From contig JAHBMJ010003412.1 in the NCBI GenBank assembly GCA_018398765.1, positions 21,679 through 85,678 of the forward strand: 64,000 nt of DNA. Reading direction: 5' to 3'. Each line of letters opens with the position of its first letter. The first letter of the stretch is position 1. A program made the translations under genes and the position numbers. The stretch is from Chromera velia. Lineage: Eukaryota > Sar > Chromeraceae. Below are positions 48,915-60,191 of the stretch, piece after piece. The notes beneath the pieces are model-generated. The model saw only the letters and a program-made list of their open reading frames with translations. It ran no database searches and was not told the DNA's origin.

Positions 48915-51900
48915 ACCTATTGCAAGCACCCGAAAAGTACAGCCATTTTCGTTGCCAGCCTGGTCTCGTGCGGTGACGGTCACCGATTTCCCCTCTGCCG
49001 TGACCCCTATCGGCAATAGAGGCGACACGGTGACAGAGTCCAGGAGGGAATCCCAGATGACGACAGAGTCGGGCAACGAGACCAGTCGTGCGGTGGAAGT
49101 ACGGGACTCCATCGGAATCTCCACGGCGTTCGTTGGACATGTCACCGTTGGGGGTTGGTTGTCTGCACAAAAGGAAGGATTGAGAGAGAGTTGAGAAGAG
49201 AAGAGAAGAGAAGGCCGAATATTCAGGCAGGCAAGGCCTAAGGTTTGGACAAAGAAGAGACGTCTCCACCCGGTCGGTCGACTGCATGACCTCTGCAGAG
49301 ATTCTCTATTGCCTGTGCGTTCACATCAAATGAGAATGTACAATCAAGGAGGACTACGGGAGATATTCGAATGCCGTTTCAGGATGAGAGACGCCCAACA
49401 GACCATGCTTCTGAATGACTCACCTATGCATTGAGGCGCACCGATCAGCACAGGCGACCACGCAGCCCTCTGAGTGCCCCTAATCGCACGACACTCCCTC
49501 GAAGCATCGCCCCAGAGAGAGGTCCCCTCAGGGCACACGAAATGCACACTCTCGCCGCACCGCCATGTCAACCCATCTGCAGGTAAACTCGGGACCATCC
49601 AACCGCCCCCATGGGGTTTCTCGGGCCGCTCACCTTCGCAAATTGACGCTGCAATAGAACACACACATACAGTCGTTCGTCGCTCAGTCATCGAAGCTCA
49701 AACTGCTCATGCACATTGACATGCCCATCACAGCCTCTCGCAATCATCTCTCTACTTGGCAGCCGCAAACCCATACTCACTCACTCACTCTGACGCAGGA
49801 GCGCCTTCACCCCCCCCTGCACACTCACTCACCCACCCACTCACTCACGTATGCAGTCCACATCGATCAGGGGCCAGGAGGACGCGGGAGGATCTGCGCC
49901 CTCGACGCCTTCACACACGAAGGACGTGGCAGATCCTGTCTGGACGTGGCCGTCGTTGCACCTGCATGCGAAAAGATCAGAAAAGAGTTAATATTCAGTG
50001 CATGTACCAAGGAGTGAGAATTGAAAAACGCAAGCAATGACCGCAGTGATTGAAAAGCGTTTCAGATTCACAGGAGTTACTTCTGTGTCTTGCATCCAAT
50101 TTCTCTGCAGGCGACTAAAGGACGGACAGACTGACGTGAAGGAAACGCTATCGGAGGCCTTCCACGAGATGCCGTCAGGAGGATCTGGAGGGTCAATAGA
50201 ACCTCCGGGGGGGGATGAGGGGGGAATCCCTCCGCATTCTGTGGCTGCACGCAGCATCGTAGAGCATAAAGCAAACACTTTCTTTCAGAGAAAGGAAGGG
50301 TCACCGCACGTCTTACCTTCAGTCGTGTTTGAAGATGGCGTGTCTAGATGAAAAGCCAAGAAAACGCTCAAAAGGACCAAATGTTTTCAAGCAATAACAA
50401 TGCCAGAGGAAGAAAAAGACATTGACCGCAAGACGAAAAAAGCCTTTTCATTTCAGGTGAAGGAAGAAAGACAGAAGAAGGAGAACGAAAATGAAGCATT
50501 TTTGCGATCTTTCGTTGCTTTTCTGTTTTCTATTGGCAAGATGTTGTCCTGTTCACAGATATCATTACATCGAAATATTAAAAGTAAAATCAAATTCGCT
50601 GACAAATGAGCAAAAATTAACTCACGAATGCACTCCAAGGATGCAAGAGGAGGCCAGGACGCTCTCCCTGCTTCAACCCCCTCGCACTCAAGGAACACTG
50701 AGCTCTGCCCTCCCCCCACATTCAGGCAGAATCCAGGAACGCAACTGAAATTGGCAGCAGCTCCGGTGGTTGCCGTCTCTATTCCCGATCTCCATGCCAC
50801 TTCTCCTCCTCTCAGGAACGAGGGAGGCTGGCTCTCACACAGCACGGCTGCGTGGAAGCATAAGGGAGGACACGCATATGCGATTAGAGACGTTCAGAAT
50901 GCTAACGGCATTGCGGAATAGGAACCACCGAAAAGCAAGACAGACGAATCTGCCATGCAAGCCAATTTAAGAATTGGATAGGAACGGCGAGATACTTTCA
51001 TGGTACTAAGCTTGCGTGCACTAAGAAAAACAGAAACTCTGCGTAGTCGACAGCCTGACTTATCTCAACTCTCTCGAGAGAAAGAGAACAAAAGCACTGG
51101 TGCACGTCAAACGAATTATGCAAATATGCAGGTCAACGCCCCACCTTCGCAAAATTTGCCGTCAGAGAATCTGTCCGTGTACCCGTCGAGGCACTCACAC
51201 GAGAAGGACGTGGGACTCTCCAGACAGGAGGCGGAGGGCGTCCAGTTGCCACTCAGAGGGTCTGTCCGCACAGAGCATCCGAAAACTTCTGTCCGGCTAC
51301 ACTCGTTCAGAACTGCAACAAAAAAAACAAAAGACATATTCTTTCCAAACACATGAAGCATCCATCTGTTTGTTTTCATCACCACTCTTCCTACCATCGC
51401 CCTTCAAGGCGCACTGGCCGCCGTGCGCAGACCCTACCGCGCCGTTCCCAACCATCCCCGCCCTGCCCTCGTTCACGCAAGCAAAGTCAGAGTGGGGCGT
51501 GTTCTGTTTCCCTTCTCTCTCGAGTACTCAAACCACAAGTGTGGATTTTGTCCATGCGTTTCGACCTTTGCAGCTAGGGAAATTCTTTTGATGAGTGAGA
51601 GGCTCACGAACTGAGATCAGAACGACTGATGATCACAACATTGCCCGACTCTGTCATAGAAGTCGAAGAGAGAAAACACAAACTTCTTCTGTTCTTCAAA
51701 CTGACCGCAAGCGTCGTTCTCCTCCTCCCTCGGATCCGTACACGCGCACCCCAAATCCAACCCAGCGGCCACTGTGCTCCCTAGAGACCCGGACGGGCTG
51801 GAGAGACGCAGACTGAAGAAGGCTCCTCCAAGATCCTCAGACCAATCATCTGTTCCATTGGTGCCGTTCACAGGTGCACTGCCGTCAAGGGAACTGAGGA

Positions 51901-54309
51901 GGAACGGAAGAACTAACGAGAGGGGAGAGCACGCCGTTGCAGTCGCAACGCAGCTCTGGTTGCTTGAAGGTGCGAATTGACTCTCTCGCCCCACTTCAAT
52001 AGAGAGAGAGATCTCCACTCCAGATCCCCCAGACACGCACAAGGAAGGATCAGGAGAAACATTCAGCGTTCTCAAAGGCCTTTCCTGGTTCGTCAGGGGC
52101 TTCGGAGCAGAGAGAAAGAACCTAAACAGGTTGGCAGGGTCTGACGGTCTGAAGTTGCACGGGTCAGTTGGGAGTGCCCCAGGCGACACTGCGCTCTTCG
52201 TCAATCCAGTTGAGGAGCCGCAGGTCACCTGCGTCGCGGCTGCAAAAAATAAATAGCAGAGGGAGAACCAAAGCAGCATCTGTGCGGGTGTCAACAAATA
52301 CATATGCAAAAAGGTCTACAAACACGGAAAAACGATAACCAGACCAACACGAGAGTAAAAAGATGAACACCAAAGAATGAAGCGACCCCAGGCCTCACAC
52401 TCAAAACGTCTACGTATCCAACAACCCATCCGACCATTCCGAAGTCCATATAAAAGAGACACAAATACACACACCCATAAGAGAGAGTGAGGAAGAAAGA
52501 AAGAAAGAAAGAAAGAAAGGAGCAAAGGAAACGGATAGAGGGAGGGATGACTCACCGACGCAGAAGAGACCCGAGCCAGCAAACCCACTCGGACAAACGC
52601 ACGTAAAGGACCCGAAATTGTTCCCACAAACGGCCATCGCATCGCAGTTGTGTGCCCCAGATAGACACTCATCTAGGTCTGCATGCGATCCAATTAAGTA
52701 CACAACTAGGAATACACGTTACATATTGCGTTTATCCAGGCCGTAATTAAGAGTCAACTGACTGGAGCTCAATACATGGTCTGTACGTTTTCTCAAACGC
52801 ATCAAAGTACTGCCAAGACTACACAAAATGCCAAACTATCAGCTCTCTGTGCCCACAGACACGCCTTTCGAGAAGTCCATGGACCACGCTGGGGTCTCTC
52901 AAATGTCAGAAGGGTGCAAGGGGGAACGAATGCGGTCTTTCTGCTTAGATTCTTAAATCAATAAAATCAGAAGACGCTGAGAGAAAAACACACCGACCCA
53001 GGCAAGTCGCGTTGTCTGCCCCAAGTACGAATCCAGTGGCACAGGAACAGACGAAAGATCCGATGGAATTCGTGCAGGCGGCCAGAGAGACGTCGCATGT
53101 GTCTGTCGCCTCTGTACATTCATCTCGGTCTGCAAAACGAAAATTCAAATGGAGAGCAAACTCGCTTTGTTGCTTGCCTCAGTATATGCAAACTTCATTT
53201 AAGTGGCAAGTAGAGTGAAAGCAGCGTTGCATACCTCAGGAGATAGAAGCGTCGTCCCGATCCTCGGGATCCAAGAAAACAGCACCCCACCCTGAGAACC
53301 AAATCATCTCTGCACGCCGACGTCATTTCTCGCTTTGCTCGTGATTGACCTCCTTTTCACATGCAAGGGTGAAATTGACATTCAGCAACAAGAGAAAAGA
53401 ACGCGACAGACCAATGCAGCTGTAGTCCGACATATCCATGTAGAACCCGTCGGCGCACTCGCAGGCAAAGCTGCCATCGTTGTTGAAGCACAGACCACCG
53501 CAGGAGTGTGCGCTCTCAGCGCACTCGTCCACATCTGCACTCAGGGAGTGTATGTGTATGTGAGAGTTTGTGTATGTGTCAAAACACTCGTCCACATCTG
53601 CACTCAGGGACGTACCAGGACAGTTCGATATGATCGGATCAGATTGAGTCTGGGTCCTTTCCTTCTCTTCCATTTCTCTTGTGTCACCTGTCTCTGTCTC
53701 TCCATCTGTGTGCGTGTGTGTGCGTGCGTGTGTGTGTGTGTGCGTGTGTGTGTGTGTCTGTGTCTGTGTCTGTGTCTGTGTGTGTGTGTGAGAGAAAGAG
53801 AGGCACCGAGAGAGGCTTGCACACTCGAAAGACAGATTAAGGCGACAAATGCAGACACTCGAAAGGCGATGAAAAGTACTCGAAACACCGCAGGCACTGA
53901 ACAACACTGTAGCGATTTGCAGGAAAGAACTAGAATCGGCACGAAATTACGAAAACTGGAAGAAAACCCCCACCTATGCACGAGACGCCTGCAAAGGTCC
54001 AATTCGCCTCATCCCGAAACCCGTGATTACACGCACACACAAAGGACCCGTTGGTCTCCAAGCAGGCGCCCCACTGGCTGTCGCAATCATGAGCGCCAAG
54101 CGAACACTCAGGGATGTCTGCAACGCAATTTAATGTGTTGACATCGACACATTTAAGAAAACACATCGAGGAGCGCAGAAAGTTTCGCCCGGAGTCCGTC
54201 GAGTGATTCTTTTTTCTTTTCTCAAATGAAGCGCTGAAAAAAAATTGGTAAGAGAAGCCCCATCACTATCGGTGAAAATGGATTGATCGTTTTTTCCCCT
54301 GCCTGGCTC

Positions 54310-54342
<33 letters not shown>

Positions 54343-57300
54343 GACCGTTGCACTCCACGCCATCCCCGAGGAATCCAAAATTGCAGCAGCACGTGAAGGA
54401 CAGGAGGGTGTTGTTACACTCCGCACCAGGCACTGCGCAGTTGTGATCTCCAGAGAGGCACTCGTCGGCCTCTGCAGGTAGTGAGTAGATCAGAAATAGT
54501 CGAGAGAGGAAACTAGTTGAGGGACCGAAGTTTGAAAACAGACAGACGGGACTCACTTGCTTCATGGTGCTCATTTGGAGCAAGAAGGCATCTCGCACAC
54601 CGGGATGCAAATAGAATGCATTGTCGTTTCAAAATAGACCCGAGATTGAAACTCTGCTGCATGGAACAGGCATGCAGTTGGAAGGAAAATACTCATGCAG
54701 AAACCCGATCGACCTGTGAATGTCGCCACAAAGTCCCGAAATTGCACCGTCATATTGGGAGCACCCAGCCCTCCGGCCCTGTTAAGAAAGAGACCCATTA
54801 GCTCGGCCTGCCCATCCTGAGCTTTGCATTTGTTTTTCGAGAACGTCGAAGCGCTTTCCACGACAGCATTCTCCTCGTCTGCACGATCAAAGGAAGTGTA
54901 CCACATCGCAGTGGTTTTCCATTGTCTGCTGACAGAAAGACGCACAGTCTGCCATCGGTCCCTTGTCATCGTTTCATTCAAGTGTACTTCCTGATGGATA
55001 TCCCCCCCACCCTCCTTGAACCATGCAGCCACCATACTCTCCTTTCCCCCGGTCCAACTCCGCAGTCCCACAGAGCAGCCAAAGGAGTCAGTCTGAGAGG
55101 CAGGAGAAGGACTGAAGGCGATGCCTGCCCAAGCAGAGGCGGGCCCCGAAGGGATGAGGATGGAGACCTGAACGCTGAAGGGCCGGGCGGGAGCTGCACG
55201 CATGCAGACGCATGTTGACAAGACAGTTTTCGATTCCTCATTGAATCTCTTTGTGTGAATGCATTTCTCAGTCTCAATCTGCTTATGCGTCCTTAGAGAT
55301 TAATACATGTATACAGGCACAGGTCCCGTTCTGTTCTTCGCCCCGACTTCACTCTCACACGCCCTGCATGCATGTGGCATGACCGGAAGTGCAATGTTGG
55401 GAGGCGCTGTCTGCATGATTGACTGGATGAATGCATCCCTCTCTGTTTGTCTGCCTCGCTGCCGGCCTGCCGGCCCGCCGGCCTGACTGACTGACTGACT
55501 GACAGTCTAGTTGACTGGCTGCTTGACTGACTGCGGAGCCATAGGAATGGCGTCTGGTCCCTCGACGAGGTGGCCATCATTTTGAACTCCTGCGCCCCCT
55601 GTGCCCCCAGGATCGCAGTCCCACTCACAAGGGGGCCAGGAGGAGAGGTCCAATCAAACACGGCGATCGTGTTCGAAGGCGCCGGTGCGTCCAGTGTGAG
55701 AGACTCAAGCGACGCTGTCGGGGCAGCTGCAGAGAGCAGAGACAAGCACACACGGAAGGGGCATAGAGCCAGATAAGGTAGGAGCAACATAAGTGGAGGG
55801 ACTACCTGACTGACCGACTGACTGACTGACTGACTGACTGACTGACCGATTGACTGACTGACTGACTGACTGACCGACTGACTGACTGACTAAATGACTA
55901 AGGGACTCTCTCACTGGAGTTAGTTGGTTAGTTAGTAGTCAGTTTGTTAGTCAGTCAGTTAGTTAAACAGTCAGTCAGTCACTGACTGACTGACTGACTG
56001 ACTGACTGACGAAATGACTAAGAGACTCTCTCACTGGAGTTAGTTGGTTAGTTAGTAGTCAGTTTGTTAGTCAGTCAGTTAGTTAAACAGTCAGTCAGTC
56101 ACTGACTGACTGACTGACTGACTGACTAAATGACTAAGAGACTCTCTCACTGGAGTTAGTTGGTTAGTTAGTCAGTTTGTTAGTCAGTCAGTTAGTTAAA
56201 CAGTCAGTCAGTCAGTCAGTCAGTCAGTCACTCAGTCAGTCAGTGAGAGACTCTCTCACTGACTGACTGACTAGTCTCTCACTGACTGACTGACTGACTG
56301 ACTGACTGACCATCACAGTTCACCCCGCTTCCCAAGAACCCAGTCTTGCACCAACACAAGAAGGACCCGTTTTGGTTATCGCACTGAGCCAGAGAGGGGG
56401 CACAGTTGTGAACTCCCTCTGCGCACTCGTCTCGGTCTGCACATGCAAGCACAAAGTGGTTTTCAACCTTTGAAACGATTTTTGTCGTTCCTTTCAGAAA
56501 GCGAGGGAGTCTTCCGAACACCGGTTTCGACGACAAAGCACTTTTGCGCATCTCAGAAAGTCAAACACACACAGCGAAACAGCTGGTGATAGCTGGTATC
56601 CACACGTGTACCCTCAAAGATACATGGAGAAACCGACATCCATACAACGAAACCAGATCGAACAGTTGTCACCGATTGCCATAAGTAATTCGTTCTGCTA
56701 CATTCAGATGCGGTAACCGAACAACGTCCTTCCCCCCCACTTTCTTTTCTTCTCTGATCTTCTTCACACACTTTCTTTTCTTTCACTCGCCCTTTCAAAG
56801 CTGCAGGCTGACCTTCACACTCCACCCCAGACCCTCTCCAGCCATCGTTACATGCACAGGTGAAGGAAGAGTTCCCATACGCCTCTGTGCAGGTAGCGTT
56901 CCCGTGACAGTCGTTCGTCCACCAGTTGGCACAGAAGTTCTCAACTGCAAACAGCCATTTATCAATTAAATAAAAATTGTAACTCTATTTGCTCGGAAGA
57001 AAGATCCGCCGATCTCTGGATGGGACAGCGTCTTACAACACTTTTTTTGAGTTCAAGGGGAGGGAAGCATCGAAGTTAGAATGACGGAAAAAGAACTCAA
57101 GCAAGGTCAACAGGGGAAGAGAACTCCGCAAAAGTTGGAGCCCAACCCCCCCCCTGCCTCGCCTACTGACCGCACGTTCTGTTGTTCTCGTTGAAAATAT
57201 GCCCCCAGGGACAGTGGCAGTAGAAAGAGTTCATGGTCTCCACACAGGAGGCATTGGAGGCAGGGGGACAAAGAGACGCACCGTCGTTGACGCACTCGTC

Positions 57301-59170
57301 TGCGCGCAGGTCCAGGGATGGACAGGGGATGGCAAAATGAATTTAGAATTCATAACTTTCACAAATACATCTTGCAAGCAAAACTGCAGCAGGGCAAACA
57401 GATAAGGGGACTGCCACGGGTCTTTTCGAAAACAACAAAGAGGATTGTTTTTACCCTGGATGCATTGCAAAGGCAGTCAGCGCAACTGGTCTATGGGAGA
57501 CACTCTTCTCAATTTACTATCATGGAAACTGTCCGCATAATGCCATCAACTGATTCATTCCTAACTGACCAACGAAAGTCTCTTTGGTCCAAATCGTCAC
57601 ATTTCTCAAAGACACCCGCCGTCCCAGAATGTCCCATCCTTGAAATATGAACCCCCCTCTTTCTAGAGCAGAGGAAGGCACAGAGAAGGGATGGGATCCA
57701 GGATGCCATCCCGAGGAAGAGATGGGTGCCGTTCCATTGTTGCTGTTCTCCTCCTCTGCCCTGTCTCTCCAGGCAGACCAGACCCGGTCCTCTGCATCCC
57801 TGCGGATTCGGACCTCCACAGGTTGAGGAAGCCGTCCTCCTCCAGAGAGAATTTGAGTGTCCCAACGGTTGTTGGACAGAATGAACCTGCAGTCATTCAT
57901 GTGCAGAAAGAAAGTTGAAAAGACTAAACGAGCATCCCGGCGAAGCACAGACCTACAGCATTCCGTCATTGACTGGGAGGAAGTTTGCAAACAAGGAAGG
58001 AGGGGGCCACATCTAATGCAGACGACAAAGCGGGAGCTGTGGGCATTCATAGAACAGGCAGAGGCTTGATCCAACACACATGACTGCACGTACATCCACG
58101 TAAGCGTACAAATACATACATGCACAAAAATGCACACACACTTCAAGAGAGAAGCGCTGAAAAAACAACAGAGAAAGCAAAGGCTCTAGGAAGAAAGAGG
58201 TAGAGGGTAAGACCAGAAGACTGAGAAGAAAAGTGGACGGGGTATGCACCAGCCAGAGGGAGAAAAGGCAGCAGTCCGGCAAAGAGTGAACCCTCAAACA
58301 AATCGAGAGATTTTGTAGCAATGAAGAATGAGAATGTATTGATCTATTGACTGACGTGCCCTCATGGTCTTCTATGACAGAGATGCACAGTTCAGTCAAC
58401 TTCTTCCCCTCTCCATCAAAAAAGCAAAAAGTTAGGCGGCACTCCCTGCCTGTGTCCCCACTCCCCTGTACACCACATCCGAGAGTGAGGACTTCGAAAT
58501 TCATCGTGAAAGGACCGGCAGGCACTGCAGGCGGGCATGCACAATTAATTGCCACTCAATCGTCTACGAATCAAGCGATTCCGTGCATGTAGAGCATTCA
58601 GTCGACTGAAACATGTCCGGATCGTATAAGTGCCAACCAATGCAATGCCTTCACGTGCATGACTGCGAGTGTGATACTGTGGGGAGGGCACGAAAACAAG
58701 TCAACAAAAAGACGCCGCGTCTTACGCGAGAGATCCCACGAACGAGGACCACACTCTCAGCTCTGGAGGGAAAGGAGAAGCGACAGAACGGTGCTTGGCA
58801 CTGAAGAGCGTGGATTTTTAAAAAGGAAAGGCACCTTGAGTAAGCAACCTACTAATATGAAGAACCTTGAGAACCATAAATATGGTGAACAAAGCACTGA
58901 CGGTCAAGATAAAGCAGTGGCTCGGCATCTCGGTCATCCTCAAATCCCTCGATCGTCTCTTGATTTGCAGTCAAATTTACAAGCCCTCTGTCGGGGTCAA
59001 AGGAGGGACTCCAGAGGGGAGGCGTCAGGTAAGGTTTGGGTTCGTCAAAACGCCAAACACTTCCTTTGGGAGCCGGCCACGTTCCCGGCAGAGCGCCAGA
59101 GAATGTCGACGTACTGGCTGCAGAAAGTAGAAGAGAACAGAAAAGCAGATCCTCTTAGTGCAAGCTTTTG

Positions 59171-59206
<36 letters not shown>

Positions 59207-59239
59207 TCTCTCTCTCTGTCTCTCTCTCTTTCTGTCTCC

Positions 59240-59292
<53 letters not shown>

Positions 59293-59999
59293 CCATAGAT
59301 CCATCTTCAACATGAGCGCAAGAAACACATGATCTCCGCAAAAAGCACATGGATCCTCACAAGAAGGAGGAGCAAGAAATAGGTGCAAAGAAAAAGCTCA
59401 TTTCCCCCATGAAATGAAATAAAGTGGCGTGAAGAAACACTAAGCATACCTCTACAAGGATCTTCTACAGTCCCTTCACCAGCCATTCTGCATGCATGAG
59501 AAGAACAGAAGGTTCCTTTGAAACGGATGAGTGGAGACGTTTCAAATCTGCCGGCAGGAGTTGTGCACTCACCCATTGCACTGCGCTGCAAAAAAATGGG
59601 TACTTCCACAAAGAAAGGCAGAGTCGCAGATTTGGGGTAAAAAACAATTCTAACATTCGCGAATGAACAAAAACATGTCCATTTTGATGAATTCCTGCAC
59701 ACGTACGTCCACTCACGCTGTCCAGTCTCCAGTACAGAAGAAGAAAATACCACTGGCAAAGCGTGTGCGAAGCGAAACAGCTCTACCAAAACTCGATATA
59801 CGCATTCCCTTTTCTACAAGAGAAGAAAGCAAGAAGAAGATATAGACGTACCCGTTCGGACAGACGCAGCGCTTCTTCCACCACAAAGCGACACAGCTCG
59901 ACTCTGTGTCTGTTGCGTTGTTGCATCCACCTCTGTCTGCCCCCCCACACTGAGACGTTGAATTCCACCCATCTGCATGCATACATCAGGGGGGCGAGC

Positions 60000-60048
<49 letters not shown>

Positions 60049-60156
60049 AGGGACCATGTGTATGTTGATGAAAGCAGCAGAATTCGATGCAACCACCATG
60101 AAAACAGTCAGGATGCATTCATCTGCCGAGAACGACGGAAGAATAAGCTCTCTGTC

Positions 60157-60191
<35 letters not shown>

